Shown: positions 18,257 to 26,886, counted from the stretch's first letter. The stretch: DNA of 64,000 nucleotides from Spirosoma rhododendri (GCF_012849055.1 NZ_CP051677.1:4727001-4791000); one strand, 5' to 3'. The notes: generated by a model from the sequence alone, not told the origin. Program-made: numbers and translations.

Positions 18257-18982
18257 ATGCGAATACGTTACCTCACCGCGTTGCTTACTGGACTATGCCT
18301 ACAGACGGCTTTGGGGCAGGATTCAACGCTTACGTACAATCACCCGTCGCGCTTTGTCCTGAAACTGTCTCCGCTTGCTGTGCTCGATCAGGACGCAACG
18401 CTACAGGCCGGGCTGGAGTACCGGACCGGTCGCCGAACGTCGGTGCAGGCGGAACTAGGTTACGGGGGTAAGAATCTGTCGCCGTTCCAGAGCGACATCA
18501 AGAAATTTGCGGATGCCGAAGTCTGGCGCGGCCGGGCCGAGGTCCGGTTCTACCTGGGCCGCTACCGCACCAACCGCAAACAGGGCATTGCGATTCGGAG
18601 CGATTTTCCGCTGGGCAACTACTGGGCAGTCGAGGGGTTGTTCAAGCAAACTAACGTCACCACGGCCGAATACATTGGTCAGCCTGATCCCGTGACGCGC
18701 GTATCAACCATCATCTATCCCCACAATATCCGCCGGTATGTCGCCGGTTCGCACATCAAGTTTGGGCGGCAGTTCGCTTTTTATGATCCGCACCGACGCG
18801 TCTTCTCGCGGGCGCTGCTCGACGTTTATTGGGGTGTGGGAGTGCGGCTGATTACCAATCAGGGGGCGGACCAGCTGACGGTAGAAACCTGCGGCTGTGG
18901 CTTCGGGCGTTCATTTACCCGCCGGGGCATAACCCCTGCCCCCAGCCTGTCGCTCGGCCTGAAACTGGGTTTTGCGCTCTGA
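18257..18982 (+). CDS. Predicted outer-membrane beta-barrel protein (DUF3575-like)
   Basis: A 241-residue protein with a signal peptide (MRIRYLTALLTGLCLQTALGQ). The rest alternates beta strands ending in aromatic residues, as in FVLKLSPLAVLDQDATLQAG, LEYRTGRRTSVQAELGYGG and the terminal SLSLGLKLGFAL, which suits a small barrel. A CGCGFGR segment before the last strand is unusual. The closest recalled family is DUF3575, with low certainty. The downstream porQ gene begins 44 bases later; cotranscription is likely. Confidence 0.6.
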   Translation: MRIRYLTALLTGLCLQTALGQDSTLTYNHPSRFVLKLSPLAVLDQDATLQAGLEYRTGRRTSVQAELGYGGKNLSPFQSDIKKFADAEVWRGRAEVRFYLGRYRTNRKQGIAIRSDFPLGNYWAVEGLFKQTNVTTAEYIGQPDPVTRVSTIIYPHNIRRYVAGSHIKFGRQFAFYDPHRRVFSRALLDVYWGVGVRLITNQGADQLTVETCGCGFGRSFTRRGITPAPSLSLGLKLGFAL

Positions 18983-19026
18983 CGCCGTTTGCTGACCTTT
19001 GCCATACGCTCTTTCCCGTTTGCTGC

Positions 19027-20067
19027 TTGGGTCGTTTTCTGCTATACGCGCTACTTCTGCTTACTACCAAAATTGGGTTCGCCCAAACGCTGGGTGGGCA
19101 GCGCGTTTTTTCGTTTCTCGACCTGCCGACCCACGCCCGTGTGGCCGCGCTTGGCGGACAGGTAGCGACGGCCACGCAGCCCAGCGCACCCTATTTTCAG
19201 AACAACCCCGCCCTCGCCGACTCCCTGCCGACTAATCAGTTGTCGATCAGCCTGATGCCGTATCTGGCTGCGGCAAAGTATTACACGCTGCAATACGGGT
19301 TACCCGTCAAACCCCGCACCGACCGCCGGACAAGCTGGTCCGTAGGCATGCAGTACCTGAGTTACGGGCAGTTCGACTTGACCGACCCGGCGGGGAACAA
19401 GCTCGGCACGTTTACCGCCAACGACTACGCCCTCGGCCTGACCCACGCCCGTACGGAAGGCAATTTCACACTCGGCGCGACGATCAAGGCGGTCGGTTCG
19501 TCCATCGAAACGTATTCCGCTTTTGGCCTGCTGGCTGATTTCGGTGGGGTATGGCGGCACCCGAAACGCGAACTGACGTTTGGCCTGACGGCAAAAAACG
19601 TGGGTTACCTGTTTAAAAACTACGGCCCGGCCAACGCCGACCTCCCCTTCGATTTGCAGGCGGGTGTTACGGTCAAGCCGCTCCACGCACCCATTCGGCT
19701 GACGCTCACGGCCCACCATCTCCAACGCTTCGACATCGCCTACAACGACACGAACCTGAACGTTCGCTACGACCTGAGCGGTAACCCCATCCCGACGAGT
19801 ATCAGCACAGTTGAAAAAGTGGCCCGGCACCTGAGCATCGGAGCGGAACTGCTGCTGAGCCGGAACGTGCAGTTGCTGGTTGGCTATAATCACCAGAAAC
19901 GACAGGAAGGCCGCCTAACGACGGGCAGCGGCCTGGCGGGCATCTCGTTTGGCGCAATGGTGCAGGCGCGGGGTTTTCAGCTTACCTACGCCCGTTTTTC
20001 AGCCGCCCCCACCGCCGGAACCAGCCAGCTTTCGCTCAGCATCGACATCAACCGGTTTTTGCGGTAG
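19027..20067 (+). CDS. porQ: Type IX secretion system protein PorQ
   Basis: A barrel-like PorQ family protein, about 346 residues. GGQRVFSFLDLPTHARVAAL, LGGQVATATQPSAPYFQNNP and NQLSISLMPYLAAAKYY are the conserved N-terminal strands, and the C-terminus FQLTYARFS fits the family. No ATG gives a sensible start. The TTG at 19027 gives a good signal peptide (GRFLLYALLLLTTKIGFAQ); the only upstream ATG lies deep inside the preceding gene at 18829. In the type IX system PorQ acts in the outer membrane with PorU/PorZ in cargo attachment; that is family knowledge. The last eight codons are repeated, mutated, after the palindrome that follows. Confidence 0.85.
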   Translation: MGRFLLYALLLLTTKIGFAQTLGGQRVFSFLDLPTHARVAALGGQVATATQPSAPYFQNNPALADSLPTNQLSISLMPYLAAAKYYTLQYGLPVKPRTDRRTSWSVGMQYLSYGQFDLTDPAGNKLGTFTANDYALGLTHARTEGNFTLGATIKAVGSSIETYSAFGLLADFGGVWRHPKRELTFGLTAKNVGYLFKNYGPANADLPFDLQAGVTVKPLHAPIRLTLTAHHLQRFDIAYNDTNLNVRYDLSGNPIPTSISTVEKVARHLSIGAELLLSRNVQLLVGYNHQKRQEGRLTTGSGLAGISFGAMVQARGFQLTYARFSAAPTAGTSQLSLSIDINRFLR

Positions 20068-20068
20068 T

Positions 20069-20175
20069 TTTTTAGTAGAGACGCGACCCTTCGCGTCTCA
20101 GCACCCGGATGGTACACCGCCGGATGGCATTGCTGACGCGCGCTGAGACGCGAAGGGTCGCGTCTCTACTAAAAA
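20069..20175. repeat. 107-bp perfect-arm palindromic element downstream of porQ
   Basis: Arms of 34 bases (20069-20102 and 20142-20175) are exact reverse complements, reading TTTTTAGTAGAGACGCGACC and onward. The 39-base interior carries GCTGACGCG at 20132-20140. A diverged copy of the porQ 3' end (GACATCAACCGG, 20044-20070) reappears beyond the right arm (GACGTCAACCGG, 20178-20204). It may also terminate porQ transcription. Confidence 0.9.
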
Positions 20176-20215
20176 CAGACGTCAACCGGTTGCTGCGGTA
20201 GTTTACACCAACCAA

Positions 20216-20254
20216 CAAAAAAGGCCAGCCGATTGCTCGGACTGGCCTTTTTTG
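20216..20254. terminator. Bidirectional intrinsic terminator between porQ and GH20 genes
   Basis: CAAAAAAGGCCAG and CTGGCCTTTTTTG are perfect 13-base complements around a 13-base loop, with T runs in both directions. It suits the convergent gene pair. Confidence 0.85.
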
Positions 20255-20350
20255 TCTCCGGCAGCTTCCAGCTGTCGGGCCGCGACAGCGGCCAACAAAT
20301 TAGCATAACAAATAAGCCTACGGCTCAACAGCTGGAAGCTGTCTGAGACA
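20253..20350. repeat. 98-bp palindromic element (CAGCTTCCAGCTGT arms)
   Basis: TGTCTCCGGCAGCTTCCAGC near 20253 pairs with the complementary ACAGCTGGAAGCTGTC to 20350. Read on the minus strand, the interior holds TTGGCCGCTGTCGCGG just before the right arm, a close variant of the core seen in several other elements. It abuts the terminator and the 3' end of the hexosaminidase gene. Confidence 0.75.
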
Positions 20351-20356
20351 TACAGT

Positions 20357-22237
20357 CTACTGTCCTGCCCGTTTCATCAGCGCGTCGCGCGAGAGGGTGA
20401 TGAGATGGCCGACGGGTTTTCCGGCGCGGTACGTAACGACGCGTAGGGTAATGGGGCCGTCGGGGAGCGCGACGGGCTGCGTGTATTTGGTCGAAAACTG
20501 GTCGGGCATGGTGTCGTCGGTGCTGTAGTAGATGGTCAGACCCGGAATTTCACCCGCCATGTTGAGCATCAGTTTATCACCGTTCATGCTGGTTTTCACG
20601 ATGGCGTCGTAGACCGCTTTCGAGTGGTTGATCTGCGCGACGTCAGCACGGTCGAAATGGTTTTCCATCCGCGTTACGAAGTCGGGCCAGTTGCGGGCGG
20701 CCTTCGGCGACCAGTATACCTCCGACAAGGCCCAGCTGCGCGGGTACAGCATGTATTCGGCGTAGCGCAGGTTCGGAATCTGCTCGGTCCAGAGGTTGCC
20801 CTGCCCACCCAGAATGTACTTCGCATCGACGCCATCGGGCACGGGGTCATAGTTGTAGCTCGTCTGCGTCCGCAGCGTCGCGTAGATCGGCGGGTCGACG
20901 GAATTATCGCCCTGATTGTAGTCGAGGTAGGCGAAGGTGGTGGGCGTCATCACGACGTTGTGCCCCATCTGTGCCGCTTCGATACCGCCTTTGATACCCC
21001 GCCAGCTCATCACCGTTGCCGTCGGCGAGATGCCGCCTTCCAGAATCTCATCCCAGCCCAGGAACTTCTTGCCTTTAGCCGCCAGAATCTTCTCGACCCG
21101 ACCCATGAAGTAGCCCTGCAAATCCTCCACGTGGTGGATGTTGAGTTTCTTCATCAGCGCCTGACAGCCGGGGTCCTGCGCCCAGTAGCCCTTGTAACAT
21201 TCGTCGCCCCCGGCATGGATGTATGGATTGGGAAACAGCGCGGCCACTTCCGTAAAGACCTTATCCAGAAAGACATACACGTTCTCGTCTGATGGGTTGA
21301 GCGTGTTCTCGACTTTCATCTTGAACGTGCCGTTGCCGTACCAGTCGGCGAAGTTGGTGCCGGGGTTGACGCTTACCTGCTGCTTCGTGCAGCTTAGTTC
21401 GGGGTAAGCCGCCAGTGCCGCCATGCTGTGGCCGGGGATGTCGATTTCGGGAACAATCGTCACGTTGCGGTCCTGCGCGTACCAGACAATCTCGCGAATG
21501 TCGTCCTGCGTGTAAAAGCCGCCGTAGGGTGTTGGCTCACCGGGTTTGGGGTCGGCCCGGTCGCCGAAGTGCCCCGTGCGGGCCACGCGAAACGCACCGA
21601 CGCTGGTCAGTTTGGGCAGCGATTTGATCTCGATACGCCAGCCGTTGTCGTCGGTCAGGTGCCAGTGAAAGGTGTTGTATTTGAGGGCGGCAATCTGGTC
21701 GATAAACGATTTAACGTCTTCCTTGGGGAAGAAATGACGGCTCACGTCGAGCATGATGCCCCGCCAGCCGAAGCGCGGGTAATCGGTAATCTGCACGGCC
21801 GGAATCGTCCAGTTGGTGCTGACCGCCGTTTTGCTGCCAATCTCTTTGGGCAGCAGCTGCGTCAGCGTCTGCGCCCCGTAGAACAGCCCGGCGGGTTTGT
21901 TGGCCGTGATACGAACGCCCTTCGTCGTAGCGTTCAGGGTGTAGCCTTCGTCGCCAAGTTTCGCGTCGGGCGTGGTGTTGATTTCCAGTTGAATACTACC
22001 TGACGTACCGGATTTTGGGGTGATCGAAAAACCCGTCGGGCCGTTCAGTTGCTTTGCCAGCAGGTCGGCCGTGGCTTTACCAGCGGGCTGATTGTACTGA
22101 ATACTGGTGGAGTTGGTCAGGCGGTACGTACCGGATTTGGTCTGAACGCTGACGGGTTGCGGAATCAGGTGAATGGGGGTCTGAGCCTGGGCAACGGTAA
22201 TACCGAGGGCCAGTACCAGCATACGGGTAAGCTGCAT
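20357..22237 (-). CDS. Secreted GH20 beta-N-acetylhexosaminidase
   Basis: A 626-residue protein from ATG 22237, which opens a signal peptide (MQLTRMLVLALGITVAQAQ); a longer frame to 22348 crosses the promoter. Domains: GH20b-type N-terminal domain (about 20-150), (beta/alpha)8 catalytic barrel (about 155-495) and a C-terminal chitobiase-like domain (ALPDGPITLRVVTYRAGKPV). Barrel motifs are PRFGWRGIMLDVSRHFFP, KYNTFHWHLTDDNGWRIEI, VPEIDIPGHSMAALAAYPEL and the catalytic Asp-Glu pair in IHAGGDECYKGYW. It removes terminal GlcNAc or GalNAc from chitin fragments or glycans outside the cytoplasm. A TATTTTTG box lies 49 bases upstream. Confidence 0.92.
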   Translation of the reverse strand: MQLTRMLVLALGITVAQAQTPIHLIPQPVSVQTKSGTYRLTNSTSIQYNQPAGKATADLLAKQLNGPTGFSITPKSGTSGSIQLEINTTPDAKLGDEGYTLNATTKGVRITANKPAGLFYGAQTLTQLLPKEIGSKTAVSTNWTIPAVQITDYPRFGWRGIMLDVSRHFFPKEDVKSFIDQIAALKYNTFHWHLTDDNGWRIEIKSLPKLTSVGAFRVARTGHFGDRADPKPGEPTPYGGFYTQDDIREIVWYAQDRNVTIVPEIDIPGHSMAALAAYPELSCTKQQVSVNPGTNFADWYGNGTFKMKVENTLNPSDENVYVFLDKVFTEVAALFPNPYIHAGGDECYKGYWAQDPGCQALMKKLNIHHVEDLQGYFMGRVEKILAAKGKKFLGWDEILEGGISPTATVMSWRGIKGGIEAAQMGHNVVMTPTTFAYLDYNQGDNSVDPPIYATLRTQTSYNYDPVPDGVDAKYILGGQGNLWTEQIPNLRYAEYMLYPRSWALSEVYWSPKAARNWPDFVTRMENHFDRADVAQINHSKAVYDAIVKTSMNGDKLMLNMAGEIPGLTIYYSTDDTMPDQFSTKYTQPVALPDGPITLRVVTYRAGKPVGHLITLSRDALMKRAGQ

Positions 22238-22285
22238 AATGAGGAAATAGATAAGGGTCGACTGGCCCGGTTGAGTCGGGCCGCT

Positions 22286-22293
22286 CAAAAATA
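22286..22293 (-). promoter_or_regulatory. -7 box TATTTTTG for the GH20 gene
   Basis: Minus-strand TATTTTTG fits TAnnTTTG and lies 48 bases before the ATG at 22237. It supports the shorter start. Confidence 0.45.
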
Positions 22294-22404
22294 ACAGATT
22301 TGCCCCAACCCTACCGCCCCACGACAAAATCCGGGATGTTGGACACATTTTCGGGTTTCTGATGTTAGACTACAAACACCAACTCATCGTACAATACCGA
22401 GTCA

Positions 22405-23799
22405 ATGACTGAATTACTGAAAGACCTTACCCCCCGGCAGATCGTTGCCGAACTTGACCAGTACATTATCGGCCAGCACGACGCCAAACGCAACGTGGCT
22501 ATCGCCCTGCGTAACCGCTGGCGCCGGATGAACAGTCCGGCCGATATGCAGCACGAAATAACCCCGAATAATATCCTGATGATCGGCGCAACGGGCGTTG
22601 GCAAGACCGAGATTGCCCGGCGGCTGGCCCGCATCGCCGACGCCCCGTTTGTGAAAGTCGAAGCGTCGAAATTTACCGAAGTCGGCTACGTCGGGCGCGA
22701 CGTGGAGAGCATGGTACGCGATCTGGTCGAACAGGCCGTCAATATGGTCCGCACGGCCAAGAAAGAAGAAGTGAAAGTACGGGCGCAGCAGAACGTGGAA
22801 GACGCCATTCTCGACATTCTGATCCCGCCCGTTAAATCAGCCAGCCCGGCGACGAGCACAATCGGATTCGACGGAAACGCCAGTTCGTCGGACTCCGAGC
22901 TTAACGAACGGACGCGCGAGCGGTTCCGCGAAAAAATCCGCTCCGGCGAGATGGACGACCGCAAAATCGACATCGACGTGCAGCAGTCGGCTACGCCCAG
23001 CATCGGCGTTATGGGCGGGGGCATGGACGACCTGTCGATGATGAATATTCAGGAGATGATCGGCAATATGATGCCGAAGAAAGGCAAGAAACGGAAAGTG
23101 ACCATCGCTGAAGCCCGCACGATTATGCTGGAAGAAGAAGCCGCCAAGCTGATCGATATGGACGAGGTGAAGGAGGAAGCCATCCGCAAAGCCGAAGACG
23201 CCGGGATTATTTTCATCGACGAAATCGACAAGGTAGCGTCGGCGCGGTCGGGCAATGGCGGGGGTGGCCCCGACGTGAGCCGGGAAGGCGTTCAGCGCGA
23301 CCTATTGCCGATTGTTGAAGGCAGCACGGTCAACACGAAGTACGGATCGATTCACACCGACCACATTCTGTTTATCGCGGCCGGAGCGTTCCACGTCGCC
23401 AAACCCAGCGATCTGATTCCTGAATTGCAGGGGCGTTTCCCGATCCGGGTGGAGTTGCAGAGCCTGTCGGAAGACGATTTCTACCAGATTTTGAAAGAAC
23501 CGAAAAACGCGCTGACCAAGCAGTACGAAGCCATGTTGCAGGCCGAATCGGTGTCGCTCGCCTTCAACGACGACGCCCTGCGCGAACTGGCAAAAATTGC
23601 GTTCGAGGTCAACAGCGAGGTCGAAAACATCGGGGCGCGTCGGCTGCAAACGGTATTAAGTCAGCTGATGAACGATTTCATGTTCGACATCCCCGACGTG
23701 ATCGGGGCTAACGCGCAGGTGGTCGTGACGAAAGAACTGGTGCAGGAAAAACTGACCGGCCTTGTCAAAAACCGGGATCTAAGCCAGTTCATTTTGTAG
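22405..23799 (+). CDS. hslU: HslU (ClpY), ATPase subunit of the HslUV protease
   Basis: A 464-residue AAA+ unfoldase. The N-terminus LTPRQIVAELDQYIIGQHDA is diagnostic. Walker A is GATGVGKTE, the GYVGRDVESMVRDLVE pore motif follows it, Walker B is GIIFIDEIDKVA, and the C-terminus KNRDLSQFIL carries the residues that insert into HslV. The I domain (about 110-245) includes MGGGMDDLSMMNIQEM. With HslV it unfolds and degrades proteins in the cytosol. No hslV was found in the window, although the two are adjacent in many other phyla. Length is normal. Confidence 0.97.
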   Translation: MTELLKDLTPRQIVAELDQYIIGQHDAKRNVAIALRNRWRRMNSPADMQHEITPNNILMIGATGVGKTEIARRLARIADAPFVKVEASKFTEVGYVGRDVESMVRDLVEQAVNMVRTAKKEEVKVRAQQNVEDAILDILIPPVKSASPATSTIGFDGNASSSDSELNERTRERFREKIRSGEMDDRKIDIDVQQSATPSIGVMGGGMDDLSMMNIQEMIGNMMPKKGKKRKVTIAEARTIMLEEEAAKLIDMDEVKEEAIRKAEDAGIIFIDEIDKVASARSGNGGGGPDVSREGVQRDLLPIVEGSTVNTKYGSIHTDHILFIAAGAFHVAKPSDLIPELQGRFPIRVELQSLSEDDFYQILKEPKNALTKQYEAMLQAESVSLAFNDDALRELAKIAFEVNSEVENIGARRLQTVLSQLMNDFMFDIPDVIGANAQVVVTKELVQEKLTGLVKNRDLSQFIL

Positions 23800-23844
23800 A
23801 GACCGGTGCGCCCGGCAGTCGCGTCTTCATGTAACCCACTTATC

Positions 23845-24840
23845 GTGAAACAGCTTCGCTCGTTTGGGCAGATTGCGGGCCGGGCCTTTACCAACCTGGC
23901 CGAGAATGACCCCATTCGGATGGCGGCAGCGACGGCGTTTTTCAGCTTTTTTGCGCTGCCGCCCATCGTTATCATCCTGACGCAGCTCTACGGACAGGTA
24001 CTTGCCGACGCCGACCGGCAGATCAGCACGGAGTTGTTTCGCACGATGGCCGATTTGTTTGGCTGGCAGAGTGCCCGGCAGTTGCAGGATATTTCGCAGC
24101 GGCTGCAACAACCCCGCGCCAACGGCTGGCTGACGGCCCTCAGCGTGGCCCTGCTCCTGCTGGCCTCGACAACGCTGTTTGCGATCATTAAAAATTCGCT
24201 GAATCAGTTGTGGCAGGTGAAGCACGCGGCCCATCGACGATGGTGGGCATCAGCCGCCGACCGGGCCATCGCTTTCGGGTTGATTCTGTTTACGGGCCTG
24301 CTGGTGCTGGGGTCGTTTCTGGTGCAGCAGATGCTGATGCCCCTAAAAACGCAATTGGCAAGTTCGTTTCCACCACCGTTCTGGCTCATGGCCACCGGGC
24401 GTTTTCTGCTGTCGACGGTTTTGCTGACGCTGTGGCTATGTGTACTCTTCAAGTACCTGCCCGACATTAAAATCCGCTGGCAGGCTGTGTGGCGGGGTGC
24501 GCTCGTTACGGCCCTGCTCTTCGGCGTAGGCGAACAGATTCTCGACCGGCTGCTGATAAAAAGCCCGGTCGGGGCACTCTACGGCCGGTCGGGGGCTATT
24601 ATCCTGATCCTGCTGTTTATCTTCTACTCCGCCCTGATCCTGTACTACGGCGCCAGCTTCACCCGCGAATACGCCAGTTGGCTCCACCTCGACGCCCAAC
24701 CGGCGTCCGACGCGGTCGCGTACCAGATTCAGGAACTGCCGGGGGATAATGACCTCAGCGATAACCTCACCCCGGCCCCTCTCCTAAACAGGAGAGGGGT
24801 GACTAGCCGCGAATCAGCCTGCGGCCAGTACATTGTTTAA
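23845..24840 (+). CDS. YihY/BrkB family membrane protein with a repeat-derived C-terminus
   Basis: About 331 residues from the GTG at 23845 (VKQLRSFGQIAGRAFTNLAE); a GTG at 23806 is an alternative. Six hydrophobic helices and the family signatures NDPIRMAAATAFFSFFALPP and RSGAIILILLFIFYSALILY are present. BrkB-type proteins are inner-membrane proteins of uncertain transport role. The last 20 or so codons (after GDNDLSD) are read from an intergenic palindromic repeat: NLTPAPLLNRRGVTSRES comes from that DNA, so the ancestral C-terminus was probably shorter. The gene begins 45 bases after hslU and may share its transcript. A second BrkB gene lies at 28.5 kb. Confidence 0.85.
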   Translation: MKQLRSFGQIAGRAFTNLAENDPIRMAAATAFFSFFALPPIVIILTQLYGQVLADADRQISTELFRTMADLFGWQSARQLQDISQRLQQPRANGWLTALSVALLLLASTTLFAIIKNSLNQLWQVKHAAHRRWWASAADRAIAFGLILFTGLLVLGSFLVQQMLMPLKTQLASSFPPPFWLMATGRFLLSTVLLTLWLCVLFKYLPDIKIRWQAVWRGALVTALLFGVGEQILDRLLIKSPVGALYGRSGAIILILLFIFYSALILYYGASFTREYASWLHLDAQPASDAVAYQIQELPGDNDLSDNLTPAPLLNRRGVTSRESACGQYIV

Positions 24841-24949
24841 GTCTAGATATTTAATGGAGTGAGGTAATACTAACTCCATAAGTAACATTGTAGTCGCTAG
24901 TCGTTGGAGTCACCCCTCTCCTGTTTTGGGAGAGGGGCTGGGGGTGAGG
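24765..24949. repeat. 185-bp palindromic element (CCTCACCCC/GGCCCCTCTCCT type), copy 1
   Basis: The left end CCTCACCCCGGCCCCTCTCC is complementary to the right end GGAGAGGGGCTGGGGGTGAG. Each arm also contains an internal small hairpin (TCTCCTAAACAGGAGA; TCTCCTGTTTTGGGAGA). The left arm encodes the BrkB C-terminus. Copy 2 is at 26665-26887. Confidence 0.85.
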
Positions 24950-24955
24950 GAATTT

Positions 24956-25375
24956 CTAAAACAATAACTGTCTCACCAGCCCTGTAACCTGCCCGATCGC
25001 CCGGTCGGTGTCGGCGCGCTTACGGTCGGGTGGGTCGAACCGGTTAAACGGACGCAGGTCGAGCACGAATGTTTCGTCGATTGTATCGCCTTCGATGGGG
25101 GTATAGCGTTTGTAACCGCCCACCACAACGGGCATCAGGCCATGCGCCGTTTTGAACCGCATCAGTACCGACATCAGCAGTTGCTCCACCAGCGCAGCCG
25201 ATACGTCTTCCGCCGGTATAAACTGGACATACGCCAGATTTCGGTCGACCAGGGTTTGCGCATCAGCGTCGTAATGCCCTTCGCAGCTGGCAAACGTCTG
25301 TACGAGTCCGGTAGCGTTCAGCGCATCGACCAGGGGGCGAATGCCGGGTTCAATTGTGTCGGCGGGGTGATTCAT
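24956..25375 (-). CDS. Hypothetical protein with SCEGH motif, 139 residues
   Basis: A soluble 139-residue protein with no signal peptide. The N-terminal part IRPLVDALNATGLVQTFASC followed by EGH resembles the opening of several uncharacterised proteins whose Cys/His motif is invariant; a loose similarity to TYW3-like folds is possible but weak. The middle part carries FIPAEDVSAALVEQLLMSVL. Biochemical role unknown. The stop lies 7 bases from the end of palindromic element copy 1. Confidence 0.6.
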   Translation of the reverse strand: MNHPADTIEPGIRPLVDALNATGLVQTFASCEGHYDADAQTLVDRNLAYVQFIPAEDVSAALVEQLLMSVLMRFKTAHGLMPVVVGGYKRYTPIEGDTIDETFVLDLRPFNRFDPPDRKRADTDRAIGQVTGLVRQLLF

Positions 25376-25456
25376 ATGCAGGAGATAGGATAAAGCACAG
25401 TAAGCGTATTTGTTACCAGTCCGGCGGCACCAGACAGGAGGCCAGCCGGTAGTTCG

Positions 25457-26668
25457 TTATTTCGGGCGGGTGACCAGATAACCCACGGCCAGCAGGGCCA
25501 GTCCGGCCGATGCACCAAACGAAACGTACATTCCCTGCGCCATACCGAAGCGGTTGAGCAGCCAGCCCGCAGCCACGGCCCCAATGCCAATGCCTGCTTC
25601 CAGCGCAATGTACATGGTCGCCATGGCGCGGCCCCGCGTCGCTTCATCGCTCAAATCAGCTGTCCAGGCCGTTATCGTCGGCGAATTCATACCCCACGAC
25701 ATGCCAAACAGCACAGCCGCCGTCCAGAATAGGATCGTCGAATGGGTAAACATCAGCGTCGCCATGGCTACGGCCAGCACCGAAGTCGAAATAAGCAGCA
25801 CCGGCACCCGCCCGTGCCGGTCTGACGAGCGGCTGAACACCAGCCGCACCGCCAGCGATGCCAGCGTATAGACGCTGAAAAACAGCCCTTTGTTGGCAAT
25901 GCCCAGCGAACTACTCAGCCCCGCCACAACCGTCAGCACAACGCCCGACGAGAACGATTGCAGGAGCAGTACGACAAACGGCGGGATGGCCTGCCGGTCG
26001 AAGATTTCGTTCTTCCGCAACTTCAGCAGACCAAACCGAAACGGCTGCGTGTTGACCAGCGTTTCGGGCATCTGAATCAGGATAAGAATCGACAGCAGCG
26101 CGAAGGCCGACGAGGTCCAGAACATGGCGTCGAGGGAATACGACTCCGCCAGCCAGCTCCCGATAGCTGGCCCAAGCGACATCCCCATCGCCGTGAACAG
26201 CCCCAGCATGCCCATAGCTTCCCCCCGTCGGTCGGCCGGTACGATATCGGCGACGTAAGCCGACGTTGCCGTGGGTTTGGTACCTGTCGAGAAGCCGTGC
26301 ACGAGTCGCAACGTCAGAAAACCACCGACCGTCAGCAGGTACGGATATAAAAAACCGCACAGGAAGCAGACAACCGACCCGAACGCCATCACCGGCACCC
26401 GCCCCACCGTATCCGTAATTTTACCGCTGAACGGCCGCGACAGTCCCGCCGTCAGCGTAAACAGCGCGATAATCAGCCCGACGTATTCGCGGCCACCCAG
26501 CCGCGTCAGATGGTCGGGCAATTCAGGAATCATCATCTGAAAGCTGGCGCAGAACAGAAAATTACTGACGCACAGCAGCCAGAACGACAGCGTATACAGG
26601 GCTGACTGGCCAAAGGGGTGACGAATGAGCAGCGTTTTCAGCGGACAAACGGGGATGATCTGGCGCAA
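25457..26668 (-). CDS. MFS transporter (drug/sugar exporter-like)
   Basis: About 400 residues with 12 hydrophobic helices. The conserved loop 2-3 motif is GLSRPFSGKITDTVGRVPVM, and loop 8-9 carries FSRSSDRHGRVPVL. It belongs to the major facilitator superfamily with likely efflux function; the substrate is unknown. The start is uncertain. The TTG at 26668 overlaps the TACCTTTG promoter box, and no ATG or GTG follows in frame before TM1, so translation may begin at a CTG such as 26641, or the promoter is not used. The promoter region is a mirror image of the mltG promoter. Confidence 0.85.
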   Translation of the reverse strand: MRQIIPVCPLKTLLIRHPFGQSALYTLSFWLLCVSNFLFCASFQMMIPELPDHLTRLGGREYVGLIIALFTLTAGLSRPFSGKITDTVGRVPVMAFGSVVCFLCGFLYPYLLTVGGFLTLRLVHGFSTGTKPTATSAYVADIVPADRRGEAMGMLGLFTAMGMSLGPAIGSWLAESYSLDAMFWTSSAFALLSILILIQMPETLVNTQPFRFGLLKLRKNEIFDRQAIPPFVVLLLQSFSSGVVLTVVAGLSSSLGIANKGLFFSVYTLASLAVRLVFSRSSDRHGRVPVLLISTSVLAVAMATLMFTHSTILFWTAAVLFGMSWGMNSPTITAWTADLSDEATRGRAMATMYIALEAGIGIGAVAAGWLLNRFGMAQGMYVSFGASAGLALLAVGYLVTRPK

Positions 26669-26673
26669 AGGTA
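26666..26673 (-). promoter_or_regulatory. -7 box TACCTTTG facing the MFS gene
   Basis: Minus-strand TACCTTTG fits TAnnTTTG. It overlaps the annotated TTG start at 26668, which argues against that start. Confidence 0.5.
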
Positions 26674-26878
26674 CGAAAGAGCGGTTGACCTCACCCCCCG
26701 CCCCTCTCCTAGAACAGGAGAGGGGTGACTAGCGGCAGATAAGCTTTCGGCTTTTATTTATCGGCTAGACAGCTGATTCGCCATTAGCATCACGATGAAA
26801 CGAATGCTAGCTGGTCGCTGACGACACCCCTCTCCTGTTTTAGGAGAGGGGCCGGGGGTGAGGTCCACCACTCTTTCG

Positions 26879-26886
26879 TACCTTTG
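26879..26886 (+). promoter_or_regulatory. -7 box TACCTTTG facing mltG
   Basis: TACCTTTG lies 24 bases before the mltG ATG at 26911. It is identical to the mirrored MFS box and has the same upstream 60 bases. Confidence 0.55.
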
